This document shows, in pieces, positions 52,670 to 61,925 of a stretch of 64,000 nt of DNA. Position 1 is the stretch's first letter. Each line of letters starts with the position of its first letter. The translations under genes were made by a program, and so were the position numbers. Source of the DNA: Clostridium sp. 1001271B_151109_B4 (GTDB taxonomy: Bacteria > Bacillota > Clostridia > Clostridiales > Clostridiaceae); the NCBI RefSeq assembly GCF_015670405.1, contig NZ_JADPBQ010000008.1, forward strand, positions 62,001 to 126,000. Reading direction: 5' to 3'. The notes under the pieces were generated by a model. The model searched no databases and was not told the origin of the DNA. It saw only the letters and a list, made by a program, of their open reading frames with translations.

Positions 52670-54697
52670 ATGTTAAAGACGAAAATATGTAAATTATTAG
52701 CTGCGGTAATGGTAGCAACTACTGTATTAGGAGCAAATGTACAAGCTGTTGGGGCTACAGTGGTAGATGATACAATAGCAGTTACAGCATCAAAAGTTGA
52801 AAATGGAACTTATGTAGTACCAAATACTGCAATGAAAATAGATGGTTCTGGCGAAAGTACTATGAACAAGTTTATGGACAGAGAATCAGTTATAAAGGTT
52901 GATGGTGATAAAATTGAAGTAACTATGAAATTTAATGAACAAGGCTTAAGTGTTGTACAAGAAGTACATGGTGGTACTGTAAATGATGAAGCAGTAGAAC
53001 TAATTAAAAATGATGATGGATCATTTACATTTGTAGTTCCATCAGTAGATTCAAAAATTAATATTGAATTAACATATGCAATGGGAACTTGGGTTCATAC
53101 AACAAACTTCTACTTAGTAAATGATACAACATCAATTCCAACAGTTGATGATTCAGTAAATGGTGGAGGGAACATAGAAACTCCAGATAATAGTGGAGAT
53201 AATGTAGGAAATGATGGTTCAGAAGACAATGGAAACATTGGGGGAGAAGAATCAAAGATTTTAGAAGATGGAAATTATACATTAAATAATGCTGTTAATA
53301 AACTTGGTACATCACAACAAAGTATGGCTAGACAATTTATAGAAGAAAAGACAGATGTTACTGTAAAAGATGGAAAAATTATTATGACATTAAGATATAA
53401 AGGTCTTGGATTAACAGCTATAAGAAATACGAATATAAAAGTTAACGGTGTTGCAACTGATTCTACTGTAAATGAAGATAAATCAGTATCATTTGAAGTT
53501 CCATCAATAGATGCAAAAGTTGAAGTTGAAATGGATATATATGTTCCAGACTTAATGACTGAAATACAATCAATAGATTTAGTAAATGATATGAATTCAT
53601 TAGTAAAAGTTGATGATAATAATTCAGGAAGTGATTCAGAAAATAACGGTGGAAGTACAGAAAATCCAGGTAATGGAAATGGTGCTGGTACTGGGAATGA
53701 TGGATCAAACAACGGTGGTTCAAATAATGGTGGATCAAACAATGGAACAACTGAAGAGCAAGGAACAAAGGTTTATACAGGAAAACTTGAAGTTACTCAT
53801 GAAAGTGAAACTGGATTAAGCATGGCTAAAAAGTCATTAGAAGAAACATTAAAAGTTGAAGATGTAAATGGAAAGAAATATGTTACATTAACATTTACTC
53901 CTATGGGATCAACAATGATGAATAATCATACAATATATGTTAATGGAAATAAAGTAGATGCAACTAAAACAATGAACGGTGAAATCGTTAGTTTAAGATT
54001 CCAAGTTGGAAGCTTAGAAGATTCAATAAAAGTATCAGCTTATGTTCCTATGATGGGAAGTAATGTAGAATTTGGAGTTAACGTATTAGAAGATACATTA
54101 ACATTAGTTACAAATGGGACAACTAATAATGGCGCAACTACTGGAGGAACAACAGGTGGTTCAACAACTAATAATGGTACAAACAATGGTACAAACGGAA
54201 ATACAACAACTACTAAAGATGAAGTAAAAGTAACTAAGGGTAAATTATACTCTATTCAAAACAGTGTAACTCATGAAAGTGAAACTGGAAGATCAATGGC
54301 TAGAAAATACTTAAACTCTACTTCAAAAGTTGAAGAAATAGATGGTAAGTACTATGTTACTTTAACATTCACTGGAGCAGAATTTATGCAAAATCATGAG
54401 ATTTATGTTAATGGTAAAAAGGCAACTATAACTAAAAATACAAGTGGAGACACTACTAATATTAGATTTGCAGTTTCAAGCTTAAGTGATAGTATAACAG
54501 TTAAAACTTATGTAGTTCCAATGGATAAAGAAGTTGAATTTGGTGTTACATTATTACAAGATACTTTAACATTCATTAAGGAATATACAGTAGATACATT
54601 ACCACAAACAGGAGCACCAATTGGAGCAGGAGCTGTTGCAGGTTTAGGTTTAATTTTAACATCTGCAGGAACTGTTTTAGTAAAGAAAAGAAAGTAA
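52670..54697 (+). CDS. Four-NEAT-domain LPXTG surface protein (heme capture)
   Basis: The 675-aa precursor has a signal peptide (about 1-30) and four NEAT domains at roughly 40-160, 198-310, 368-480 and 520-635. The domains are separated by Gly/Asn/Ser-rich linkers. A C-terminal sortase signal follows: LPQTG at 644-648, a hydrophobic stretch and KKRK. NEAT domains bind heme or hemoproteins. Each has a Ser-Met lip (STMNKF, QSMARQ, LSMAKK, RSMARK), and the beta-hairpin position that normally has YxxxY instead contains Met-bearing segments (VPMMGSNVEF, VPMDKEVEF). The first gene of the heme operon, it lies behind a Fur box. Confidence 0.92.
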   Translation: MLKTKICKLLAAVMVATTVLGANVQAVGATVVDDTIAVTASKVENGTYVVPNTAMKIDGSGESTMNKFMDRESVIKVDGDKIEVTMKFNEQGLSVVQEVHGGTVNDEAVELIKNDDGSFTFVVPSVDSKINIELTYAMGTWVHTTNFYLVNDTTSIPTVDDSVNGGGNIETPDNSGDNVGNDGSEDNGNIGGEESKILEDGNYTLNNAVNKLGTSQQSMARQFIEEKTDVTVKDGKIIMTLRYKGLGLTAIRNTNIKVNGVATDSTVNEDKSVSFEVPSIDAKVEVEMDIYVPDLMTEIQSIDLVNDMNSLVKVDDNNSGSDSENNGGSTENPGNGNGAGTGNDGSNNGGSNNGGSNNGTTEEQGTKVYTGKLEVTHESETGLSMAKKSLEETLKVEDVNGKKYVTLTFTPMGSTMMNNHTIYVNGNKVDATKTMNGEIVSLRFQVGSLEDSIKVSAYVPMMGSNVEFGVNVLEDTLTLVTNGTTNNGATTGGTTGGSTTNNGTNNGTNGNTTTTKDEVKVTKGKLYSIQNSVTHESETGRSMARKYLNSTSKVEEIDGKYYVTLTFTGAEFMQNHEIYVNGKKATITKNTSGDTTNIRFAVSSLSDSITVKTYVVPMDKEVEFGVTLLQDTLTFIKEYTVDTLPQTGAPIGAGAVAGLGLILTSAGTVLVKKRK

Positions 54698-54726
54698 TCT
54701 AAGTTAATTTTAGTAGTATATGATAT

Positions 54727-54766
54727 GAGGGGGTAAATAAAATAGTAAGACTATTTATTTGCCTCC
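54727..54766 (+). promoter_or_regulatory. Stem-loop between the two NEAT genes
   Basis: GAGG...GGTAAATAAAATAGT pairs with ACTATTTATTTGCCTC, with one bulged A and one G-U, around AAG. No U-tract follows. It probably protects or processes the highly expressed surface protein message. A duplicated AAGGAGTATAGA (54786-54797 and 54799-54810) follows, giving two Shine-Dalgarno copies before the next start. Confidence 0.6.
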
Positions 54767-54813
54767 TAATTTAGGTTTAATAATTAAGGAGTATAGATAA
54801 GGAGTATAGAAAA

Positions 54814-55461
54814 ATGAAAATATTAAATAAATTTAAAGGGATTATAATGGCTGTAATGGCTTTAGGAATTTTCGTAACTATAGGAAGTAAGCGTGTATAT
54901 GCAACTGAAACTGATATTGCAAGTGGTATATATGAAGTTGAAAATGATGTTTATCATGAATCAGAAACTGGTATGGCTATGTCAAGAACTTATCTTTTAC
55001 CATCAATGAGTGTAGAGGTAACAAAAGAACATGTAATTTATACTATAGGTTTTTCAGGAAGTGATTATATGGAGAACTATAGAATGAAGGTTAATGGAGA
55101 AGAAGTTCCAGTTGAAATATTAGAAGAAAATAATGAAGAGGGAACTGTTAAGTTAAATGTTGAAGTTGATAAAGTAGATGCAGATATGTCAGCTATTATT
55201 TACGTTGGTCCAATGGAGAGAGATGTTGAGTTTAAGGTTATACCTAAGATGGAAACTTTAACTTTAGTAGAAGCAATTGAAGATGAAGTTGAGGAAATAA
55301 TATCAGAAGATGTAAATGAAGAAGTTGAAATAGAAGAAGAAAATTTAGCAGTAGTAGCTGATAAAGAAGAAAGAAGCAACAATGCTATTTTAATTATAGC
55401 TGGTGTAGCTGTCGTAGCTGCAATTGGAGCAGTAGTAATTGTAAAAGCTAAAAAGAAATAA
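54814..55461 (+). CDS. Membrane-anchored single-NEAT heme-binding protein
   Basis: The 215-aa protein has a signal peptide (about 1-30), one NEAT domain (about 35-150), an acidic Glu-rich linker (about 152-185) and a C-terminal membrane anchor with KAKKK but no LPXTG. The NEAT domain has HESETGMAMSRTYL in the lip and GPMERDVEFKV in the beta-hairpin, both with Met, resembling domains 3 and 4 of the upstream protein. It likely passes heme from the wall protein to the ABC lipoprotein encoded next. The acidic linker would span the cell wall. Confidence 0.88.
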   Translation: MKILNKFKGIIMAVMALGIFVTIGSKRVYATETDIASGIYEVENDVYHESETGMAMSRTYLLPSMSVEVTKEHVIYTIGFSGSDYMENYRMKVNGEEVPVEILEENNEEGTVKLNVEVDKVDADMSAIIYVGPMERDVEFKVIPKMETLTLVEAIEDEVEEIISEDVNEEVEIEEENLAVVADKEERSNNAILIIAGVAVVAAIGAVVIVKAKKK

Positions 55462-55502
55462 TGAGTTATTCAAATGAAATATTTATAGGAAGGTTATAGG
55501 AT

Positions 55503-56393
55503 ATGAAATATAAAAGAATTATATCTATGATAGCTGCAGGGGTTATGACTTTAAGTTTTATGAGCTGTAGTTCTGATAATAGTGAAAATAAAAGTGTAGC
55601 AGTAGGTACTGGTGAAGAGGTAGTAGTAGCAACATCTGTTGCAGTAACAGAAATATTAGATGCGTTAGGTGTTAAGGTTTCAGGGGTTCCAAGTACATCT
55701 TATGAATTGCCTGAAAGTACTGAGGGAGCTGTTGAAATTGGAAATCCAATGAGCCCAGATTTAGAGATAATTAAATCATTAAATCCAACAGTAGTAGTAT
55801 CAGTAGATACTTTAGGATCAGATTATATCAATTTATTTACAGAAAATAATATTCCGAGTGAATTTGTTTCATTAGAAAGCTTAAATGGGTTAAAAGAAGC
55901 AATAACTACTTTAGGAGAAAGATTTGATAAAAATGATGAAGCAGAATCTTTATTAAATCAAATAGAATCTAAAGAATCAGAAGTTATGGAAAAAGCAGAA
56001 ACTTTAGAAAGTCCAGAGATTTTAATTTTATTTGCAGCACCTGGATCTACAATGATAGCAACAGGTAAATCATATATTGGAAGTTTAGTTGAACTTGTTG
56101 GAGGAAAAAATATTATTGAGGATAATAGTACATCATTCACTACTTATAATAAAGAAGATTTAGCAATGCTTAATCCAGATAAGATTTTAGTTATGGTACA
56201 TGCACTTCCAGAAGAAACAAAAGCAGCATTAGAAGCTGAAATGGCAACTGATTCTGCATGGCAAAATATAAATGCTGTAAAAGAAGGAAATGTAGTTTAC
56301 TTAGATAGTGAATATTTTGGAATGAGCGCAAATCTTAAAGTAATTGAAGGATTAGATATGTTAAGTGATATTGTTTATGGTATTGGAGAATAA
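55503..56393 (+). CDS. Heme/iron-chelate ABC importer lipoprotein (IsdE-like)
   Basis: The 296-aa substrate-binding protein has a lipoprotein signal (SFMSC, Cys22) and the two-lobed BtuF/FhuD fold joined by a long helix (about 150-165). Segments VVATSVAVTEILDALGV, NPTVVVSVDTLG and KSYIGSLVELVGGKNI are typical of heme and cobalamin-type binding proteins. It is encoded between the NEAT proteins and its permease, whose gene starts 2 bp after this stop. In Isd-like systems this component takes heme from the NEAT relay. Confidence 0.9.
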   Translation: MKYKRIISMIAAGVMTLSFMSCSSDNSENKSVAVGTGEEVVVATSVAVTEILDALGVKVSGVPSTSYELPESTEGAVEIGNPMSPDLEIIKSLNPTVVVSVDTLGSDYINLFTENNIPSEFVSLESLNGLKEAITTLGERFDKNDEAESLLNQIESKESEVMEKAETLESPEILILFAAPGSTMIATGKSYIGSLVELVGGKNIIEDNSTSFTTYNKEDLAMLNPDKILVMVHALPEETKAALEAEMATDSAWQNINAVKEGNVVYLDSEYFGMSANLKVIEGLDMLSDIVYGIGE

Positions 56394-56395
56394 TT

Positions 56396-57388
56396 ATGAG
56401 AGTTTCAGATAAAAAGTTTAAAATATCATTTATAATAATATCTTTATTAGTATTACTAGCAACAATATTAGTTTCATTAAAATTGGGTAGTGTTAACATA
56501 ACATTTAAAGAACTTATAAGTGGATTATTTTCTGGGCAATCAGATGGGAATATAGGAATTATTAAAGACTTAAGAATGCCAAGAGTAATAATAGCTGTAT
56601 TAGTTGGAGCTAATTTAGCAATAGCAGGGGTTTTATTACAATCGGTAATAAGGAATCCACTAGCAGATCCATATATAACAGGTATATCTTCAGGAGCATG
56701 TGTAGTTACAGTTTTCTTTATGGTATTTATACCAAGTGTAACTAACTTAAGACCTATATTTGGGTTCTTTGGAGGAGTAGTATGTTGTGTGATTATTTAT
56801 TTTATGGCATATAAAAATGGGTTATCACCAATAAGAATTGTACTTGCAGGTGCAGCTTGTAATGCATTATTAAGTGGCCTTTCATCAATGATTACTGTTA
56901 GTGCAGGACTTGGAGCGAGCAATATTCAAAAATGGATGATGGGAAGCTTGGCTACAGTTAATTGGAGTAATGTAAAGATATTATTAGTTTATTCAGTTAT
57001 AGGAATAATTGCAGCATTATTATTAAGTAAGGTATGTAATATATTAGCGCTTGGAAGTAAGAATGCGAGAAGTTTAGGATTCAATTCAGATTTATATATG
57101 ATAATAGTTACTGCTGTAGCAGTATTCTTAGCAAGTATATCAACAGCAATTGCTGGGATTATATCTTTCGTTGGATTAGTTGTTCCTCATGTTTGTAGAA
57201 TAATTATAGGATCAGACCATAAATACTTAATTCCATGTAGCGGAATAGTGGGAGGATTCTTAGTTTTATTTGCTGATACTGTTGGAAGAATGGCAATGAG
57301 ACCTAATGAAATACCGGTTGGAGTAGTAACAGCTATATTTGGAGCACCATTTTTCTTATATCTTTTAAGAAGGAGTGACTTAAAATAA
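56396..57388 (+). CDS. Heme/iron-chelate ABC importer permease (FecCD family)
   Basis: The 330-aa polytopic protein has about nine membrane segments with RMPRVIIAVLVGANLAIAGVLLQ, NPLADPYITGISSGA and ISFVGLVVPHVCRIIIGSDH, the standard FecCD/BtuC motifs. It pairs with the lipoprotein 2 bp upstream and the ATPase, which starts within its stop codon (TAATG). These overlaps show tight co-translation. Confidence 0.93.
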   Translation: MRVSDKKFKISFIIISLLVLLATILVSLKLGSVNITFKELISGLFSGQSDGNIGIIKDLRMPRVIIAVLVGANLAIAGVLLQSVIRNPLADPYITGISSGACVVTVFFMVFIPSVTNLRPIFGFFGGVVCCVIIYFMAYKNGLSPIRIVLAGAACNALLSGLSSMITVSAGLGASNIQKWMMGSLATVNWSNVKILLVYSVIGIIAALLLSKVCNILALGSKNARSLGFNSDLYMIIVTAVAVFLASISTAIAGIISFVGLVVPHVCRIIIGSDHKYLIPCSGIVGGFLVLFADTVGRMAMRPNEIPVGVVTAIFGAPFFLYLLRRSDLK

Positions 57389-58158
57389 TGATAAAAGCAA
57401 AGGATTTATACTTCTCTTATGATAAAGATAAGAGTTTTATTACTAAGTTAAATGTTGAAATAGAAAAAGGAAAAATAACAACTATATTAGGTCCTAATGG
57501 TAGTGGTAAATCTACTTTGTTAAGTATATTTGCGGGATTAAATAAGCCTACTTCTGGAGATGTAAGTATTAAAGGTAATTCTATAAAGTCATTAAAGCAA
57601 AAAGATTTGGCAAAAGAAATCGCCACAGTTCATCAGCAAAATACAGTTCCTAGTGATATTACGGTTAAAGAATTGGTGTCTTATGGCAGAATACCTCATA
57701 AAAAGTATTTCCAAGGAAATAATGAAAGTGATGATGAAATAATAGAATGGGCAATAAAAAGAACAGGCCTACAAAGTTTAAAAGAAAAAGCTGTTATGAG
57801 TATGTCGGGTGGAGAAAGACAAAGAGCTTTTATAGCAATGGCATTAGCGCAAAAAAGTGAAATTTTATTTTTAGATGAGCCTACAACATATTTAGATATT
57901 TATCATCAAGTTGAAATACTAGAACTTGTTAAAGAGTTAAATGAAGAAAGTAACTTAACTGTTGTTATGGTATTACATGATATTAATCAAGCTATAAAAT
58001 ATAGTGACAATGTTATAGTTATGAAATCAGGACAAGCAATAGCAAGTGGTAAGGCAAATGAGGTTATAAATATGAATTTACTTAATGATGTTTATAAAAT
58101 TGGTGGTTTCATTAATGAAATGGAAGAAGAAACGGTATTTGTACCATTAAAATTATAA
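57388..58158 (+). CDS. Heme/iron-chelate ABC importer ATPase (FecE family)
   Basis: The 256-aa cytosolic ATPase has Walker A GPNGSGKST, signature MSGGERQR, Walker B ILFLDEPTTYLD and the H-loop VLHDINQA, the standard FecE/FhuC layout. It completes the importer with the two preceding genes. The FMN-binding protein gene follows 22 bp after the stop. Confidence 0.94.
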   Translation: MIKAKDLYFSYDKDKSFITKLNVEIEKGKITTILGPNGSGKSTLLSIFAGLNKPTSGDVSIKGNSIKSLKQKDLAKEIATVHQQNTVPSDITVKELVSYGRIPHKKYFQGNNESDDEIIEWAIKRTGLQSLKEKAVMSMSGGERQRAFIAMALAQKSEILFLDEPTTYLDIYHQVEILELVKELNEESNLTVVMVLHDINQAIKYSDNVIVMKSGQAIASGKANEVINMNLLNDVYKIGGFINEMEEETVFVPLKL

Positions 58159-58180
58159 TTAGAGTAAAGGAATGTATAAT

Positions 58181-58903
58181 ATGAAAAGTAAAAAAAATAA
58201 AATATTAGCCGCTACTGCTTGCGGTGTTATAGTAACTTCAATAGGAGCAAGTTTTTTATTCAATAAGCCTAATGAGGATAAAGCAGAGGATGTAAAAAAA
58301 GATATTGAAGAAATTGAGAATAACGAAACAGAAGAGCTTGCTGAAGAAATAGAAAATACTGAAGAAAATGTTGAAAATATAATTGAAGAAGATAACAATG
58401 AAGAGGAAGTAAATATAGCTATTAGTGAAAGTTCATCATCAAACAATAATACTGATAACAGCACTACAAGCAATGCTACAAACAATTCTAATACAGGAAC
58501 TTCACAAAGTACTACAACTAATAATAGTACAAGTAATTCACAAGCAGGAAATACTATAGTTGAAGAAGTGAAAGATGAAGTAAGCAATAATGGTGGAGAG
58601 GCAAGTTCAACGACTAATGATAGTGTGGAAAGTACATCTAAATATAAGGATGGTACTTATTCAGGGTCAGCAACAGGATTTGCAGGAACATTACAAGTTA
58701 GTGTACAAATATCTAATGACGTAATAACAGGTATTACTGTTATTAGTCATAATGATACGCAAGGAATTTGTGACAGAGCAATAGAAGAAATACCAGGTAA
58801 AATAATATCAAGTCAAAGTACTAGCGTTGATGTAGTTTCAGGAGCAACATATACTAGTAAAGGAATAATAAATGCAGTAAATGATGCATTAAGTAAAGCT
58901 TAA
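58181..58903 (+). CDS. Membrane-anchored FMN-binding protein
   Basis: The protein of about 240 residues has a short N-terminal membrane segment (about 8-24), a long Glu/Asn/Ser/Thr-rich linker (about 28-155), and a C-terminal FMN_bind domain starting YKDGTYSGSATGFAG. It contains DVVSGATYTS: the Thr at about residue 223 in SGAT is the expected site of covalent FMN attachment by ApbE. The ApbE gene lies just downstream. Location behind the heme importer suggests a surface redox partner, for example reducing heme or ferric iron. AAGGA selects the ATG at 58181 rather than 58172. Confidence 0.88.
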   Translation: MKSKKNKILAATACGVIVTSIGASFLFNKPNEDKAEDVKKDIEEIENNETEELAEEIENTEENVENIIEEDNNEEEVNIAISESSSSNNNTDNSTTSNATNNSNTGTSQSTTTNNSTSNSQAGNTIVEEVKDEVSNNGGEASSTTNDSVESTSKYKDGTYSGSATGFAGTLQVSVQISNDVITGITVISHNDTQGICDRAIEEIPGKIISSQSTSVDVVSGATYTSKGIINAVNDALSKA

Positions 58904-58906
58904 TTT

Positions 58907-58981
58907 AAGTAAGAGGTAAGAGATAAGAGGTAAGAGTTGAAATGATAAACTTTTACTTATTAACTATTACCTCTTACTTTA
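58907..58981. repeat. Duplicated AAGAGGTAAGAG unit with inverted partner
   Basis: AAGAGGTAAGAG occurs at 58911-58922 and 58925-58936. TTACCTCTTACTT (58967-58979) can pair with either copy, giving two alternative stem-loops after the FMN-binding gene. There is no strong T-run, so it is at best a partial terminator before the ApbE gene. The rest of the spacer up to 59152 is AT-rich with no gene. Confidence 0.6.
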
Positions 58982-59152
58982 CTATGTGGCATAATTATTT
59001 CACATATTAGAATTAATTTATAAGATAAATAATAAATTCTATAAATTTTGCATTAAGTAATTTTCAGTCTTTTAGAAGAACTGACACTAATAATAACATT
59101 AATTTATAAAATTATAGTTTATAGATAAAATATTAAGGAGAGTAATAGTTAT

Positions 59153-60127
59153 ATGAAATATTTTGTAGAGAAAGAAGATTTTATATTTAATACACGAGTA
59201 TATCAAAAAATATGTTATGACAATAATGATATCAAAATAAATGAGATAGAAGAAATAGCTGAAAAGGCTACTAAATTAATGAGGCAATTTGAAGAAAAAT
59301 TAAGTTTTTTTTATGAAAGTAGTGAAGTAAGTAGTATTAATAAAAATGCATCAAACGGCTTTATAAAAATTTCTAATGATACTTTTGAAATATTAAAAAA
59401 ATCAATTTATTATTCTAAATTAACCAATGGTATATTTGATATAACTATTGCACCTTTAGTTAAAGCATGGGCAATAAATAGTGATAATCCTACAATTCTA
59501 AGCAAAGAAAAGATTGATAAATTAATTGATTTAGTTGATTATGAAGATGTTATTTTAAATGAAAATAATTTAACAGTAATGTTATTAAGAAAAAATCAAA
59601 AAATAGATTTAGGAGGAATAGCTAAAGGATATATTGCCGATAAAATAATTGATTTTTATAAAGAGAATAATATTGATTCGGCCATAATAAATATAGGTGG
59701 AAATATAAAAGTATTAGGGCAAAAGGATGAAAATAGTTTTTGGAGTATAGGTATATATGAGCCTAAAAAACATAGTGAAAAAATTATATGCTCAATTGAA
59801 GCAAAAGACAAGTCAATAGTTACATCTGGTGGATATGAAAGGGCATTTAGTTATAATGGAGAATTATACTGTCATATATTAAATCCTAAAACTGGTTATC
59901 CTATAAAATCAGATTTAAAATCAATTACGATAGTAAGTGATAAATCAATAGATGGAGATTCATTATCAACTCCTTTATTTATTATGGGTAAAAATAAGTC
60001 TTATGAGTTTATGAAGAAGCATAATATTAGTGGAGTAATGATTACAGATAAAGATGAAATAATAATTACTAAGGATTTATTAGAAGGATTTAAATTGTTT
60101 GAAGATTATAAGGTATTAGCCTTTTAA
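59153..60127 (+). CDS. apbE: FAD:protein FMN transferase (ApbE)
   Basis: The 324-aa enzyme attaches FMN from FAD to a Thr/Ser of target proteins. It shows GIFDITIAPLVKAW, KIDLGGIAKGYIADKI, INIGGNIKVLG and the Mg-site region SDKSIDGDSLSTPLFIMG. The acceptor is almost certainly the FMN-binding protein encoded 249 bp upstream. Most ApbE proteins carry a signal peptide, but this one begins MKYFVEKEDFIFNTRVYQKI at the first strand of the mature fold, so it appears cytosolic. AAGGAGAG precedes the ATG, and a terminator follows. Confidence 0.92.
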   Translation: MKYFVEKEDFIFNTRVYQKICYDNNDIKINEIEEIAEKATKLMRQFEEKLSFFYESSEVSSINKNASNGFIKISNDTFEILKKSIYYSKLTNGIFDITIAPLVKAWAINSDNPTILSKEKIDKLIDLVDYEDVILNENNLTVMLLRKNQKIDLGGIAKGYIADKIIDFYKENNIDSAIINIGGNIKVLGQKDENSFWSIGIYEPKKHSEKIICSIEAKDKSIVTSGGYERAFSYNGELYCHILNPKTGYPIKSDLKSITIVSDKSIDGDSLSTPLFIMGKNKSYEFMKKHNISGVMITDKDEIIITKDLLEGFKLFEDYKVLAF

Positions 60128-60220
60128 TAAGTTTATAGTTTGATTATTTGGGAATAGAATAAAAGATAATGAATATAAATTCTTTTAAAATACCCATTAG
60201 AAAAAGAAAAAATAATATTT

Positions 60221-60267
60221 AAAAGGTATAAGAAAGCTAGTATATAGTTTTCTTATACCTTATTTTT
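60221..60267. terminator. Terminator between apbE and the convergent small gene
   Basis: AAGGTATAAGAAA (60223-60235) pairs with TTTCTTATACCTT (60249-60261), followed by ATTTTTAT; the minus strand also has a T-run. Confidence 0.82.
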
Positions 60268-60275
60268 ATACAAGT

Positions 60276-60455
60276 TTATAAGTCATCAACATCTTGTTCT
60301 TCGCCATATCTTACAGTTCCTTCAGAACTAAAGCTATCATTAGGGTCTTTTTCTATAAAATATCCATCATTAGGTTCTTTAGAATTTTTAGCAAATTTAG
60401 TGCAAGATTTCATTTGAACATCTTTTAAATCAGATATATTTTTCATTTTACTCAT
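60276..60455 (-). CDS. Small acidic hypothetical protein
   Basis: The 59-aa protein has no membrane segment or signal and reads as largely disordered, with KDVQMKSCTKFAKNSKEPND in the middle and an acidic end (GEEQDVDDL). AAAGGAG 8 nt before the ATG at 60455 supports this start over longer in-frame versions. I do not recognise the family. It stands alone between apbE and ygeY. Confidence 0.65.
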   Translation of the reverse strand: MSKMKNISDLKDVQMKSCTKFAKNSKEPNDGYFIEKDPNDSFSSEGTVRYGEEQDVDDL

Positions 60456-60709
60456 AGAAATTACTCCTTTGATATTTAAAATATTAACATTAGTATAAGT
60501 AAATATTATTAAAATTAAACACAATTTTAAAATTTAATATAACATATGTCTAATTTTGATAAGTATTTTAACTTTACTTTAAGATTTTAAAATTCCATAA
60601 GATAAAAGATTCAGATAAAAAATAAAACTTCGTAATGTTAATGAATGTATATTGAAGACAATCTAAGCATAAGGAATTAGTAACTACTTTATTATATAAG
60701 GAGGATACT

Positions 60710-61909
60710 ATGGATTTTAAAGAAATAAAATTAAAAGCTGAAAGCTATAAAAAGGATATGAGTAGATTTTTAAGGGATCTAATAGCTATACCTGGGGAAA
60801 GTTGTGGTGAAGAAGATGTTATAAAAAGAATATATAAGGAAATGGAAAAGTTAGAATTTGATAAGATCGTAATTGATGGAATGGGTAATATTTTAGGATA
60901 TATGGGTAATGGAGAAAAATTGATAGGATTTGATGGCCATATTGATACAGTTGGATTAGGAGAATTGAGCAATTGGAAATTTGATCCTTATAAAGGGTAT
61001 GAAAATGATGAAGAAATAGGTGGAAGAGGAGCTTCTGACCAACTAGGTGGAATTGTAGCAGCGACTTATGGAGCAAAAATTATGAAAGATTTAGGGCTTT
61101 TAAGTGATAAATATACTGTATTGGTAACAGGAACAGTTCAAGAAGAAGATTGTGATGGGTTATGCTGGCAGTATATTTATAATGAGGATAAGGTAAGACC
61201 AGAATTTGTAGTAATTACAGAACCAACAAATGGGAATATATATAGAGGGCAACGTGGACGAATGGAAATAAGAGTTGAGGTAAAGGGAATATCATGTCAT
61301 GGTTCAGCACCTGAACGTGGAGAGAATGCTATTTATAAAATGTCGGATATACTTCAAGAAGTAAGGGTGTTAAATGATAATCTTCATTATGATGAATTTT
61401 TAGGTAAAGGAACAATAACTGTTTCAGAGATATTCTTTAGTTCACCTTCAAGATGTGCAGTGGCAGATATGTGTGCAATTTCATTAGATAGACGATTAAC
61501 AGATGGTGAAACTTATGAAATGGCGTTAGAAGAGGTAAGAAATTTACCATTTGTAAAAAAATATAATGCTGAGGTAACAATGTATAAGTATAAGAGGCCA
61601 AGCTATACCAAAATTGTTTATCCAACGGATTGTTATTTTCCAACATGGGTAATTCCAGAAGAAGCACCTGTAACAAAAGCTGTAGTAAAGGCTTTTGAAG
61701 GATTGTATGGAACTCCGAAGATTGATAAATGGACATTTTCAACTAATGGAGTATCTATAATGGGTAGATTTGGTATACCTTGTATTGGATTTGGGCCAGG
61801 AAAGGAGGAAGAAGCACATGCTCCTAATGAAAAAACTTGGAAAGCTGATTTAGTTAAATGTGCAGCAGTTTATGCGGCAATACCAACTATTTATTGTAAT
61901 AACAAATAA
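60710..61909 (+). CDS. ygeY: YgeY-family M20 hydrolase
   Basis: The 399-aa metallopeptidase-like enzyme has [54 protein letters not shown] and [14 protein letters not shown], the pattern of YgeY, the hydrolase linked to selenium-dependent purine breakdown clusters. In such clusters it is thought to act on a ureido or amino acid intermediate. The next two genes, ygeW and a carbamate kinase, confirm the context. AAGGAGG precedes the ATG. Confidence 0.9.
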   Translation: MDFKEIKLKAESYKKDMSRFLRDLIAIPGESCGEEDVIKRIYKEMEKLEFDKIVIDGMGNILGYMGNGEKLIGFDGHIDTVGLGELSNWKFDPYKGYENDEEIGGRGASDQLGGIVAATYGAKIMKDLGLLSDKYTVLVTGTVQEEDCDGLCWQYIYNEDKVRPEFVVITEPTNGNIYRGQRGRMEIRVEVKGISCHGSAPERGENAIYKMSDILQEVRVLNDNLHYDEFLGKGTITVSEIFFSSPSRCAVADMCAISLDRRLTDGETYEMALEEVRNLPFVKKYNAEVTMYKYKRPSYTKIVYPTDCYFPTWVIPEEAPVTKAVVKAFEGLYGTPKIDKWTFSTNGVSIMGRFGIPCIGFGPGKEEEAHAPNEKTWKADLVKCAAVYAAIPTIYCNNK

Positions 61910-61925
61910 TAAGGAGATATTGGAA

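Noticed and set aside
53275-53742. Long minus-strand frames inside the NEAT gene
   Set aside because: They arise from the repetitive, low-complexity coding strand; no ribosome binding site and no recognisable domain.
53680-53760. Short GGTGGTTCAAATAATGG-like direct repeats that could suggest a repeat array
   Set aside because: They encode the Gly/Ser/Asn linker between NEAT domains in frame; there are no spacers, so this is not CRISPR.
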